Source: Candidatus Poribacteria bacterium (GTDB lineage: Bacteria > Poribacteria > WGA-4E > WGA-3G). From it: 32,589 bases of DNA. A program made the position numbers and the translations under genes. The stretch spans positions 33,058 through 65,646 of the forward strand of contig PYIY01000193.1 in NCBI GenBank assembly GCA_003635195.1. The letters are read 5' to 3'. The notes beneath the pieces were generated by a model, which saw only the letters and a program-made list of their open reading frames with translations, did no database searches and had not been told where the DNA came from. Positions 14,575 through 23,742 of this stretch are shown here, piece after piece (positions within the stretch are counted from its first letter, which is position 1; each line of letters begins with the position of its first letter).

Positions 14575-16049
14575 AGCTGCGTGAGCTGCTCCGTGGACTA
14601 AACGTTACCGCGAGTACCAGATCGCTTGATATTGATATTACAGGTATCATCAGCGATAATCGGGAAGTCGAACAGGGTAATGTTTTTGTCTGCTACCAAG
14701 GTCTTAGTGTGGACAGCCACATTTTCGTTGCAGACGCACTGCAGAAAGGCGCAGCAGCCATCATCGGCGAAAAACCAGTGACGGCGTTAGACATACCGAC
14801 AACAACTGCCCCCTATGTGCAAGTCACTAACGGACGGCGTGCGATATCCTTGCTTGCTGCCAATTGGCACGGAAATCCCGCAAAGCATCTCAAACTCATT
14901 GGTATCACAGGAACTAACGGCAAAACATCAACCGCACATCTCATACACACGATTCTCAAGTCAAGTGGACGAAAAACTGCACTTATTGGGACGGTTGGAC
15001 ACCAGTACACGAACGCCCAAGGGGAAGAAAAAACACTTCCTGCCGCCTTGACAACTCCCGATGCTTTCGCCCTCCATGCACTCTTCAAACAATTTATTGA
15101 GGACGGCGTAGAATACGTTACGATGGAAACTTCCTCCCAAGGGTTAGCACTACAACGATTGGCAGGGCTAATCTTTGATACCGCTGTTTTTACTAATTTG
15201 ACCCAGGACCATCTTGATTACCATCAGACGATGGAGGAATACTTGAAGGCGAAACTTATGCTATTTGAACAACTCGGTAAAAAAGGAGCTGCGGTTTTGA
15301 ATAGCGACTCGCCTGTGTCAGAACGCATTGCGAAAACCTGCTCAGATTCACGACTTTTGAGGTACGGACTTGATAATAGAACTGACCTGCATGCCGAAGA
15401 TATAACATTTTCGCAGAATCGATTGACATTTACAGCGGTTACACCAGAAGGTAGGTTCGCTGCTCAGTTGCGACTGCTCGGAGAATATAACCTTTATAAT
15501 GCCCTCGCAGCCATCGCCGTGGGGATCCGTTACGGTTGCCCAATATCAAAAATCCAAGAGGGACTCGCAGCTACGGTAGTACCCGGTCGGTTTGAACTCA
15601 TTGATCGAGGACAAGATTTTGCTGTCATTGTTGATTACGCGCATACGCCCGACGGTTTAGAGAACGTGTTAACAGCTGCAAAACGTATCACTGAACGGGA
15701 ATTGATTTGCGTTTTCGGGTGCGGTGGGGACAGGGATAACGGAAAACGTCCGAAAATGGGAAATATTTCCGCTCAGATTGCGGATTACAGCGTAATTACA
15801 TCGGACAATCCTCGGACTGAAAATCCTGATGCAATTATCGCACAGGTTGTGTCAAATTTACCACATGACACCAAATATGTGTGTATTTCGGAGAGACGAG
15901 ACGCTATTCATCACGCAATTGCTACCGCAAAATCTGGGGATGTCGTTGTAATTGCGGGTAAAGGTCATGAGGATTATCAAGAAATTCACGGCAAGAGAGT
16001 TCCGTTTGACGACAGAGTTGTTGCCTCAGATTTTTTGGAATCCTTCTAA
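14571..16049 (+). CDS. murE: UDP-MurNAc-L-Ala-D-Glu:meso-diaminopimelate ligase MurE
   Basis: A 492-residue cytoplasmic ligase that adds the third residue of the stem peptide using ATP. N-terminal domain: TGIISDNREVEQGNVFVCYQG, the UDP-binding region. Central domain: GTNGKT at 114-119 (ATP loop). C-terminal domain: SDNPRTENP with DNPR at 412-415, the signature of the meso-diaminopimelate enzymes (lysine-adding enzymes differ there), plus GKGHEDYQ near the end. The start is GTG 14571, backed by AAAGGAGAGG about eight bases before it and overlapping the ftsI stop by four bases. The predicted mDAP peptidoglycan fits a Gram-negative type of wall. Confidence 0.96.
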   Translation: MKLRELLRGLNVTASTRSLDIDITGIISDNREVEQGNVFVCYQGLSVDSHIFVADALQKGAAAIIGEKPVTALDIPTTTAPYVQVTNGRRAISLLAANWHGNPAKHLKLIGITGTNGKTSTAHLIHTILKSSGRKTALIGTVGHQYTNAQGEEKTLPAALTTPDAFALHALFKQFIEDGVEYVTMETSSQGLALQRLAGLIFDTAVFTNLTQDHLDYHQTMEEYLKAKLMLFEQLGKKGAAVLNSDSPVSERIAKTCSDSRLLRYGLDNRTDLHAEDITFSQNRLTFTAVTPEGRFAAQLRLLGEYNLYNALAAIAVGIRYGCPISKIQEGLAATVVPGRFELIDRGQDFAVIVDYAHTPDGLENVLTAAKRITERELICVFGCGGDRDNGKRPKMGNISAQIADYSVITSDNPRTENPDAIIAQVVSNLPHDTKYVCISERRDAIHHAIATAKSGDVVVIAGKGHEDYQEIHGKRVPFDDRVVASDFLESF

Positions 16050-16077
16050 AAGTTCAGCAGGCGCGAAATAACTACAG

Positions 16078-16839
16078 ATGCCAAACACGGAAATTAACAA
16101 CCTCCACATCTCATATCAGGTTGCCGGGGAAGGCGATGTTGTTCTCCTTCTACACGGTTGGGGAGGAGAGGCTGCAAGTTTTCAACCGGTTTTTGAATGG
16201 CTTGCGCAATCCCATAAGGTCTATGCACTTGATTTACCAGGGTTCGGTAAGAGCCAAATGCCCCCTACAGCATGGGATACGTCCGACTATGCGGAGTTTG
16301 TTACAGCGTTTTTGGAAAAATTTTGCATCCTAAAGGTCCATCTCATCGGTCACTCCTTTGGCGGTAGGATTTCGATTATCCTCTCAGCAGAGCACCCTGA
16401 AAAAGTTGATAAACTTATCCTTGTTGACAGTGCAGGAATCAGACCTCCACGAACTACCAAATACTATCTCCGAGTAGGTATAGCAAAAGTCGGTAAGCTG
16501 CTCCGTCAATGTGGGAAATCTGGTATACGGCTTGCGAATGCAATATCTGCCCGCACCGGTTCCAAAGACTATCAGAAGGCTGGAGAGATGCAAGCCACGC
16601 TTGTTAAGGTCGTCAATCAAGACCTGCGTGCGCTATTACCGCGGATATCGGCATCAACACTGCTCATCTGGGGTGAACACGATAAGGACACACCTGTCCG
16701 GTTCGGAGAAATCATGGAGAAGGAGATCCCTGATGCCGGATTGGTAGTTCTGAAAGAGGCGGGACATTTTTCTTACCTTGATCAGTTCCCACAATTTTGC
16801 CGGATCGTTGCCAGTTTTTTGAAAATCGCAAACGCGTAG
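16078..16839 (+). CDS. Alpha/beta hydrolase inserted between murE and murF
   Basis: A 253-residue soluble hydrolase with a complete catalytic triad: nucleophile Ser93 in GHSFGGR, Asp202 in WGEHDKDTP, and His230 in EAGHFSYL. The oxyanion strand LLLHGWGGEA lies near residues 22-31. It has no signal peptide, so it acts in the cytoplasm. Closest in style are broad-specificity esterases and MhpC/BioH-like hydrolases; the substrate is unknown. It is 28 bases after murE and 39 before murF, on the same strand, so it is probably co-transcribed with cell-wall genes, where such an enzyme is not a standard member. The ribosome site is weak. Confidence 0.9.
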   Translation: MPNTEINNLHISYQVAGEGDVVLLLHGWGGEAASFQPVFEWLAQSHKVYALDLPGFGKSQMPPTAWDTSDYAEFVTAFLEKFCILKVHLIGHSFGGRISIILSAEHPEKVDKLILVDSAGIRPPRTTKYYLRVGIAKVGKLLRQCGKSGIRLANAISARTGSKDYQKAGEMQATLVKVVNQDLRALLPRISASTLLIWGEHDKDTPVRFGEIMEKEIPDAGLVVLKEAGHFSYLDQFPQFCRIVASFLKIANA

Positions 16840-16878
16840 GGATCTCACAGATACAAGGTTGATAGAAGGAAAAGAGAA

Positions 16879-18537
16879 ATGATTTTGGAAAAGATAAGTG
16901 TTGTTCTTTTTTACTTTGTAACATTAACGTGTTTGGTGAGAGCTATCGTCAGGACAGCAGGTGGACTCCATATACTCCAACTTGATGGTTATAAGACGCA
17001 CAGATATCTGAAGTGGATGGGTCAGCATCTGAAAAACTGTTTTGAAGTCAAAGAGATTCTCGGCATTGGTGGCTTGTTAGTCCTTACAGCGTTCTATCCG
17101 CAGTATCACAACACGTGGTTCTTTCCCGCGCTGTGCATTGCTTGGGGTGGGTTCCAAGTCTATATGAGCACAAGGCGGAAAAAGGTTGAGGCGAAAAAAC
17201 CACTCGTCTATACAGCACGCGCGAAACGGGTGTTCGGGCTTTCCATTTGTTTGCTTGTAGGTCTTGCAACAACACTCGTTTTAACAGCAAAGACGAGTCC
17301 ATGGCGGATTGCCGTTTTCCTTTTTAGTGAGATAACCGTCATCAACCTAACGCTTGCGAACCTTCTCATTTATCCTTTGGAACGAACAATAAATGGCGCG
17401 TATCTCCTTTCTGCGAGGAAACGCATCAAGACCCTTCATCCTAAAGTTATCGGTATTACAGGAAGCTACGGCAAAACGAGTACGAAGTATATTTTGCACC
17501 AAATTTTATCCCAGAAATTTAATACCTTGATGACCCCTGACAGCTACAACACACCCATGGGCATTTGTAAGGTTATCCGCGGTGAATTGACAGCCGAACA
17601 CGAAATATTTATTGTTGAGATGGGTGCCTACAAACGCGGTGACATCCGTGAATTGTGCAATTTGGCATCCCCCGAAATCGGTATTCTCACGGCTGTGGGC
17701 CCACAACATTTAGAGCGATTTAAAAGCATAGAAAATATTGCAAAAGGAAAATATGAACTCATTGAATCATTACCAGCAGATGGACTTGCTGTCTTCAATT
17801 GCGACAACGAAATTTGTGCCGGACTTGCCGATAAAGGGGAACAGACAGAGAGTCCCGTCCGACGCTACGCTACGGAAGCGTCTCCTGTAGTTTCGGCCGC
17901 CGATACTGCCGACCTGATTGCGATGAATGTGCGATACACTAATAACGGACTCGCCTTTACTGTCCACGCGAATACTGAGAAATTCGATATTACTGACACC
18001 GAAATTCAAACGCGACTTTTAGGTAAACACAATGTTTCCAACATCCTCGCTGCTGTGACAGTCGCTATGGAATGTGGAATGGAACTTGAAGAAATTCGGG
18101 AAGCAGTCGCTAATGTTGAACCTGTACCGCATCGATTACAATTAACCGCCGGTGCCGGTGGTGTAACTATCATTGATGATAGCTTCAACTCGAACCCCGT
18201 CGGCGCAAAAGCAGCACTTGAGGTGCTCACCGAGATTGGAGAAGGGAAAAAAGTTTTGGTGACACCGGGGATGATAGAACTCGGCGAGAGAGAATACCAA
18301 GAAAACAGACAACTCGGCGAACAAGCCGCCGAGGTCTGTGATCTGGTTATTTTGGTCGGACCTACACGAACCAAACCGATTTTAGAGGGCTTGAAGGCTG
18401 CTGAATACCCGAGCCAACAGATTATTGTCGCTCTCAACCTCGAAGAAGTCAAACAGCATTTAGCAACACAAGTACAAACAGGGGACGTTGTTCTTTTTGA
18501 GAACGACCTTCCCGACAACTATAACGAGGAACAGTAG
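16879..18537 (+). CDS. murF: MurF-type Mur ligase with N-terminal membrane domain
   Basis: A 552-residue protein; canonical MurF is about 450. From about residue 185 it is a normal Mur ligase core: ITGSYGKTS with the ATP loop at 195-201, VEMGAYKRGDI, AVGPQHLERF, GKHNVSNILAAV, and DDSFNSNPVGAK (433-444), which matches the DDSYNANP of MurF. The usual N-terminal UDP-substrate domain is absent. In its place are about five hydrophobic helices (about 5-25, 55-72, 76-94, 118-137, 143-168). Position between murE and ddl supports D-Ala-D-Ala addition to the UDP-tripeptide. The membrane domain suggests the step is tied to the membrane, near MraY, but that is inference. It could also be a membrane-anchored MurF paralogue. 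An AAGGAAAAGAG stretch lies before the ATG. Confidence 0.85.
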   Translation: MILEKISVVLFYFVTLTCLVRAIVRTAGGLHILQLDGYKTHRYLKWMGQHLKNCFEVKEILGIGGLLVLTAFYPQYHNTWFFPALCIAWGGFQVYMSTRRKKVEAKKPLVYTARAKRVFGLSICLLVGLATTLVLTAKTSPWRIAVFLFSEITVINLTLANLLIYPLERTINGAYLLSARKRIKTLHPKVIGITGSYGKTSTKYILHQILSQKFNTLMTPDSYNTPMGICKVIRGELTAEHEIFIVEMGAYKRGDIRELCNLASPEIGILTAVGPQHLERFKSIENIAKGKYELIESLPADGLAVFNCDNEICAGLADKGEQTESPVRRYATEASPVVSAADTADLIAMNVRYTNNGLAFTVHANTEKFDITDTEIQTRLLGKHNVSNILAAVTVAMECGMELEEIREAVANVEPVPHRLQLTAGAGGVTIIDDSFNSNPVGAKAALEVLTEIGEGKKVLVTPGMIELGEREYQENRQLGEQAAEVCDLVILVGPTRTKPILEGLKAAEYPSQQIIVALNLEEVKQHLATQVQTGDVVLFENDLPDNYNEEQ

Positions 18538-18568
18538 TCGGCTACTGACAACTGACAGCTCATAAAAA

Positions 18569-19774
18569 ATGTTAAAACACAACATAGCCCTTATATTTGG
18601 CGGATGCACACCTGAACATGAAGTCTCAATTGTAACCGCACATCAGGTTTGCCTCGCTTTAGAAGAAAACTATCACGTTATCCCTATTTATGTTACAAAA
18701 AACGGCGAGTGGTTAACCGGTGATGCGCTTCGCGATTTATCCACTTTTACAGACGGAACCCTACCACATTCCTCTGATTTCGACAAAGTTACCGTGGAGT
18801 TTCATCCGGAGCCGAAGTTCATTGTCAGTTCTAAGCATTGGCTCGGTGAGAAGGTTCGGAAAAGAACTGTTCTTCCGATAGATGTCGTTTTCCCATCAAT
18901 CCACGGCATGCATGGCGAAGACGGAACGCTCCAAGGGTTATTAGAGCTTATGAATCTGCCCTATGTTGGTGCTGGTGTTGTCGGTTCTGCTGTCGGTATG
19001 GACAAAATCATGATGAAGGCGATTCTTAACGAAAATGAACTTCCAATACTTCCATATCTATGGTGGGATCATCATAAGTGGGAAATTGGACGCGACGAGA
19101 TTATCAAAGACGTAGAAACGACACTCGCCTATCCTGTCTTTGTCAAACCTGCGATGGGCGGTTCAAGCATTGGTGTCAGTTATGCCACAAATCAGACTGA
19201 GCTTGTCAGTGCTATCGAAATAGCGGGAGATTACTCGCGTAGGATACTCGTTGAGAAAGCAGTTGAGACACCTGTTGAAATCAACTGCGCCGTGATGGGG
19301 ACAGATGAACCGACAGTTTCTGTATGCGAGCAACCGGTAACGGATGCGAATTTGCTTAGTTTTGATGATAAATATATCCATCAAGAGGAAGGATCTTCGG
19401 GGATGGCGGGTGCGGATCGGAAAATTCCTGCACCCATTTCTGAAGAATTGACGTTAAATATACAACAGCTTGCGATACGCACCTTTCAGGTTTTAGATTG
19501 TGCCGGTGTCGCGCGTATTGACTTCCTCGTAGATACCGATCAAAGTGTTTATGTGAATGAAATCAATACGATCCCTGGTTCATATAGTTATTACCTGTGG
19601 GCACATCAAGACATTGAGTTTCCGCAACTCGTATCGGAACTCATCGATTTGGCATTTACAATGCATGCGGAGAAAAATGCTTTAACCTATACGTATACAA
19701 CCAATCTCCTAAGCCAAGCAGGGGCGAGCCTTGCCAAATTAAAGAAAGGTGAAAAACTTGGGGGCACGGCGTAA
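18569..19774 (+). CDS. ddl: D-alanine--D-alanine ligase
   Basis: A 401-residue ATP-grasp enzyme making the D-Ala-D-Ala used by MurF directly upstream. IFGGCTPEHEVSI opens the protein. FPSIHGMHGEDGTLQGLLE, VGSAVGMDK, KPAMGGSSIGVSY (ATP binding), RIDFLVD and NEINTIPGS (metal and phosphate site) follow in order. In the omega loop Lys268-Tyr269 (DDKYIH) matches the Lys-Tyr pair of E. coli DdlB, so D-Ala rather than D-lactate use is expected. It is longer than the usual 310-370 residues, with inserts in the first half (around 90-130) and a C-terminal tail of about 35 residues. The start at 18569 has almost no Shine-Dalgarno, and a direct repeat ACTGACAACTGACA lies just before it. Confidence 0.95.
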   Translation: MLKHNIALIFGGCTPEHEVSIVTAHQVCLALEENYHVIPIYVTKNGEWLTGDALRDLSTFTDGTLPHSSDFDKVTVEFHPEPKFIVSSKHWLGEKVRKRTVLPIDVVFPSIHGMHGEDGTLQGLLELMNLPYVGAGVVGSAVGMDKIMMKAILNENELPILPYLWWDHHKWEIGRDEIIKDVETTLAYPVFVKPAMGGSSIGVSYATNQTELVSAIEIAGDYSRRILVEKAVETPVEINCAVMGTDEPTVSVCEQPVTDANLLSFDDKYIHQEEGSSGMAGADRKIPAPISEELTLNIQQLAIRTFQVLDCAGVARIDFLVDTDQSVYVNEINTIPGSYSYYLWAHQDIEFPQLVSELIDLAFTMHAEKNALTYTYTTNLLSQAGASLAKLKKGEKLGGTA

Positions 19775-19813
19775 AATATCGTTGTAAGACCACCGCTTTT
19801 CCTGTGGGAAAAA

Positions 19814-20932
19814 ATGTTCTACCATCTCCTTTACGAGAATCTCGTTGAAACCTTTTCGCCATTCAATATCTTTCGCTATATTAGTTTTCGCGCAATTTAT
19901 GCGACAGCTACTGCTCTCCTCATTTCGCTCGTTTTAGGTCCGTTTATGATAGAGAAGTTGAAGCAGCTGCGCATCGGGGAACATATTCAGGAAGAGGTAG
20001 CAAAAGCACAACAGAATACCGAAAATCAGAACAAAGCTGGTATACCGACAATGGGTGGAGTTCTCATCATCGTGTCTGTTCTGATATCGGTGGTGTTCTG
20101 GTCGCGTTTAGACCAACCCTATATCTACTTGATGATTTTGACGACCCTCTGGTTCGGCGGCCTCGGATTTCTCGATGATTACAGCAAATTAGTAAAACAA
20201 CAGTCCTTAGGGCTTCGAGGATGGCATAAGATCGCGCTCCAAACGATAGGTGCGTTGGCGATTGCAGGATATCTCTACCAATGGGGACCCGCGCAAACTG
20301 ATGATTTAGCAACGCGAACCTCACTGATTCTTCCTTTTTTTAAAGATGCCCAACCGGATTTGGGAATTCTATTTATCCCTTTCGCAACACTGGTCATCGT
20401 TGGGGCCTCCAACGCTGTCAACCTAACCGATGGGATGGATGGATTAGCGATTGGATGCACACTGTTCGTTGCCGGCACTTTAGGAATAGTGGGGTACATG
20501 ACGAGTCACAACGAGATCGCAGCGTACCTGAATATATTTCATCTACCAGTAGGGGGTGAAGTTACGGCGATTTTCTGCGCAGCGTTGGTCGGCGCCGGTT
20601 TAGGGTTTTTATGGTATAACGGTCATCCGGCGCAAGTCTTTATGGGCGATACCGGCTCACTGGCACTCGGTGCAACGCTTGGAACGGTGGCAGTGCTTAT
20701 CAAGCAGGAGTTTCTACTTGTAGTCGTCGGTGCTATTTTCGTCGCCGAGACGTTGTCAGTTATTATCCAAGTTTGGTCGTATCGCACATTTGGCAAACGC
20801 GTATTCAAGATGTCGCCGATTCACTATCATTTTTTGCTTTCGGGTTGGAAAGAATCGAAAGTGGTCATCAGATTTTGGATTGTCGGACTTATTTTGGTCT
20901 TGATAGCCTTAAGTACGTTGAAACTTCGGTAG
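19814..20932 (+). CDS. mraY: Phospho-N-acetylmuramoyl-pentapeptide transferase MraY
   Basis: A 372-residue polytopic membrane enzyme that joins UDP-MurNAc-pentapeptide to undecaprenyl phosphate, giving lipid I. About ten hydrophobic helices are visible. Catalytic marks are present: GIPTMGGVLII (about 77-87), the Asp pair D121-D122 in FLDDYSK, NLTDGMDGLA with Asp206, FMGDTGSLALG (about 275-285), and the PIHYHF histidines His337 and His339. Length is typical. TGTGGGA precedes ATG 19814 and the gap to ddl is 39 bases. The next gene, murD, begins within 34 bases. Confidence 0.96.
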   Translation: MFYHLLYENLVETFSPFNIFRYISFRAIYATATALLISLVLGPFMIEKLKQLRIGEHIQEEVAKAQQNTENQNKAGIPTMGGVLIIVSVLISVVFWSRLDQPYIYLMILTTLWFGGLGFLDDYSKLVKQQSLGLRGWHKIALQTIGALAIAGYLYQWGPAQTDDLATRTSLILPFFKDAQPDLGILFIPFATLVIVGASNAVNLTDGMDGLAIGCTLFVAGTLGIVGYMTSHNEIAAYLNIFHLPVGGEVTAIFCAALVGAGLGFLWYNGHPAQVFMGDTGSLALGATLGTVAVLIKQEFLLVVVGAIFVAETLSVIIQVWSYRTFGKRVFKMSPIHYHFLLSGWKESKVVIRFWIVGLILVLIALSTLKLR

Positions 20933-20966
20933 GTATCGTTTGAAACCGCACGTTGGAGGGATCTCG

Positions 20967-22382
20967 GTGCAATTACAGGGAAAACGTGTAACAGTCTTTG
21001 GTTTAAACCGAAGTGGGGTCGCCGTTGCGAAATTGCTACATTCGGACGGTGCCGCTGTCACGGTTACAGACGCACGGCCTGCCGAAGCGTTGTCAACAGA
21101 AATCGCTGCGCTTGATGCGTTTCACAAATCGGACGAAACCTGTAATCTATACCGAAAATTTTTCGATGGGCATCCGGCGGAATGCGTTGCGGATGCCGAT
21201 TTTATAGTCGTTTCACCGGGCGTACCACTTAACATTCCGATTCTCTGCAAGGCACGGGCGCGGGACCTTCCGATTCTCGGGGAATTAGAGGTCGCCGCAA
21301 GCGTATGTCCAGCACCAATCGTTGCGATTACTGGCACGAAAGGTAAATCAACGACGACACTACTCACAGCGGCAATACTAAAGGCAGGAAGCAAGTTCCG
21401 GAACATCTGTGTTGCTGGCAACATCGGGGTCCCATTAGCAGCAGAGGTTCAAAAACTTACGAGCGAAGATGTTGTTGTTGTTGAGGCAAGCAGTTTTCAG
21501 TTGGAAAGCACTGTTACCTTTCATCCGGTGGTTAGCGTGGTGCTTAATCTATCGCGCGATCACCTGGACCGGCATAAAACGATGTCTGCGTATCGGGCAG
21601 CAAAACAGAAAATTTCTGATAATCAAACGGGGGATGACTGGATAATTCTCAACGATTCGGATGCATCCGTTAAGAATTTCGGGGCATCAACGGCAGCGAA
21701 AAAAATTTATTTTTCGGACAAGGGGCCTCCCGGAGATTCGTCATTCTCTGCGGTATTTAGAGAGGGTTCGGGACTCTTTGCGCAATGCGATGGCACACGT
21801 AAGATAATATGTGATACCGCGGATATTCCACTGCCAGGGGCACACAACATCCAGAACACCCTCGCTGCCATTGCTGTAGGACTGATTTTTGGCGTGACGG
21901 AAACGCAAATTCAAAAAGCACTTCAGCAGTTTGACCGGTCCCATCCCGCTTTAGCGCATGCCTTTGAACCTGTAAGAACCTTGACCGGTGTTGAATTCAT
22001 AGATGATTCAAAGGCAACAAATGTGGCGGCAGTTCAAGCAGCCCTTGAGGCAATAAAAGATGCGCAAATCGTCCTGATAATGGGTGGCTACGACAAGGGT
22101 AATGACTATACACCGCTGCGTGAAATTGTTCGGACCCGGGTCAAAGCGGCAGTAATGCTTGGTGAATACACCCAGCAAATTGAAAAAGTACTTGCCGATA
22201 CAACAGATATTATAAAAGTAAAAACGATGACACAGGCGGTACAAGCCGCCTACAAACTCGCGACACCAGGAGATGTGGTTCTGTTGTCACCTGCAAATGC
22301 CAGTTTTGATATGTACACCGACTATAAGGCACGCGGTGCTAATTTTAAAGCAGCGGTTGACGCACTTCAACCCCTCTATTAA
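20967..22382 (+). CDS. murD: UDP-MurNAc-L-Ala:D-glutamate ligase MurD
   Basis: A 471-residue cytoplasmic ligase adding D-Glu. N-terminal Rossmann domain VTVFGLNRSGVAVAKLL binds UDP-MurNAc-Ala. VVSPGVPL follows, then the ATP loop GTKGKS at 123-128 (usually GTNGKS), NLSRDHLDRH, and DDSKATNVAA (about 345-354), the MurD mark. I chose GTG 20967 because GGAGGG stands six bases before it. A TTG at 20940 in the same frame would add nine residues without a ribosome site. It lies between mraY and ftsW as part of one transcription unit. Confidence 0.95.
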   Translation: MQLQGKRVTVFGLNRSGVAVAKLLHSDGAAVTVTDARPAEALSTEIAALDAFHKSDETCNLYRKFFDGHPAECVADADFIVVSPGVPLNIPILCKARARDLPILGELEVAASVCPAPIVAITGTKGKSTTTLLTAAILKAGSKFRNICVAGNIGVPLAAEVQKLTSEDVVVVEASSFQLESTVTFHPVVSVVLNLSRDHLDRHKTMSAYRAAKQKISDNQTGDDWIILNDSDASVKNFGASTAAKKIYFSDKGPPGDSSFSAVFREGSGLFAQCDGTRKIICDTADIPLPGAHNIQNTLAAIAVGLIFGVTETQIQKALQQFDRSHPALAHAFEPVRTLTGVEFIDDSKATNVAAVQAALEAIKDAQIVLIMGGYDKGNDYTPLREIVRTRVKAAVMLGEYTQQIEKVLADTTDIIKVKTMTQAVQAAYKLATPGDVVLLSPANASFDMYTDYKARGANFKAAVDALQPLY

Positions 22383-22422
22383 AAAAACAGGACTTACGCA
22401 AAAATAAGGAAAAGACACCACG

Positions 22423-23694
22423 ATGCTACGCAACTACCAAAATTCGCCCCGTAGCAAGCGAAACTTCAAGTCTAAACGAAAAACTGGACCTTGGTGGACA
22501 AATACGCGCACCTATTCCGCTGGGGAAAATTCACAGGAACAGGTAAGGGAACCGGAACCGCTGCCTGGACAAAACTCTGGGCGAATGGACAGGGCGTTAA
22601 TAGCCTTTACCTTCTGCCTCATTGCCATAGGCATTTTGATGGTATACAGTTCAAGTCATCTCCTTTCTTCAAGGCATTATGATGGCTATAGTTACCGGTA
22701 CTTGCAAATACATATCATCGCATGTACGATCGGTTTAGTGAGTATGTTCATGATTTCCTATGTGCCTCATAGGTTTTATGCGAAATACGCCAACCTCCTT
22801 TTGATACTCTCCTTTGTCGGATTATTATTGGTTTTCGTGCCAAGTTTAAGTGTGAGTGTACAAGGTGCGGAAGGGGGCAGATTCAAACGCTGGATCAATG
22901 TAGGATTGCCCATTAACTTTCAACCTGTTGAATTCGCTAAAATAGCGTTGGTTATTCATGTGGCAAATTTCATAAGTCGCAATCCAGAACGTATTAGAAA
23001 TTTTTTTAACGGTGTGCTTCCGAATATTCTAATCGTAGCTGCTGCCTTCGGTCTCGTGGTCAGTCAACCAGATTTCGGTTCGGCGTTCTTATTAGCACTA
23101 ACCGTCTGTATAGTCCTCTTTATCGGTGGCATGCGTATATGGCATGTATTGATGCTGGCTGGTGCGGGGGGCGGGCTTCTCAGTTTACTTGTAGTTCGGG
23201 ATCCTTATAAGTTAAAGCGGATCATGGACTATTTTGCGATGTTGAAGTCCCCAGATGCTGCGCATTATCATTTAACGCGTTCGCTGGATGCCCTTGAAGG
23301 TGGTGGATTCCTTGGGATGGGTATTGATAGTAGCCTTCAGAAAATCTCACGGCTTCCTTATCCACACACAGATTTTATCTTCGCAGTATTAGGAGAAGAA
23401 TTTGGGTTTATAGGTGCTGCGACTGTAACACTTATTTTTATGTTATTTATATGGCGAGGGTTCCATATTGCGCGACAAACCAATGATTTATTTGGATCCT
23501 TACTTGCCACTGGGATCACAACACTGATCGGTTTACAAGCGTTCATTAACATTGGTGTTGTGACAGGTTTGCTGCCGACGAAAGGCATTACATTGCCGTT
23601 TATTAGTTATGGGGGTTCGTCAATCGTCCTTAGTCTGGTGAGCGTTGGTATCTTGCTTAATATTTCAAGAGGTAGCCATCGCGGAACAGACTAA
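22423..23694 (+). CDS. ftsW: Septal peptidoglycan polymerase FtsW (SEDS family)
   Basis: A 423-residue membrane glycosyltransferase of the SEDS family that polymerises lipid II at the septum, in a pair with FtsI. About ten helices begin near residue 62 (LIAFTFCLIAIGILMVYSSS). Family marks: QPDFGSAFLLA (about 215), LDALEGGGFLGMG, LPYPHTDFIFAVLGEEFGFIG with the key Asp at 317, and GLLPTKGITLPFISYGGSS. The presence of a complete dcw context makes FtsW more likely than RodA. An unusual basic cytoplasmic tail of about 55 residues (rich in Arg, Lys, Asn, Pro) precedes the first helix. AAGGA lies 12 bases before the ATG, a long spacing. Confidence 0.94.
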   Translation: MLRNYQNSPRSKRNFKSKRKTGPWWTNTRTYSAGENSQEQVREPEPLPGQNSGRMDRALIAFTFCLIAIGILMVYSSSHLLSSRHYDGYSYRYLQIHIIACTIGLVSMFMISYVPHRFYAKYANLLLILSFVGLLLVFVPSLSVSVQGAEGGRFKRWINVGLPINFQPVEFAKIALVIHVANFISRNPERIRNFFNGVLPNILIVAAAFGLVVSQPDFGSAFLLALTVCIVLFIGGMRIWHVLMLAGAGGGLLSLLVVRDPYKLKRIMDYFAMLKSPDAAHYHLTRSLDALEGGGFLGMGIDSSLQKISRLPYPHTDFIFAVLGEEFGFIGAATVTLIFMLFIWRGFHIARQTNDLFGSLLATGITTLIGLQAFINIGVVTGLLPTKGITLPFISYGGSSIVLSLVSVGILLNISRGSHRGTD

Positions 23695-23742
23695 CATTTG
23701 TTAAGATGGGCTTCTCAATGTGATCTTCTGGTGAGTTTAATC

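Noticed and set aside
18006..18518. Minus-strand frame of 170 codons within murF
   Set aside because: Antisense shadow of the conserved Mur ligase core; Ser/Thr-rich and without family resemblance.
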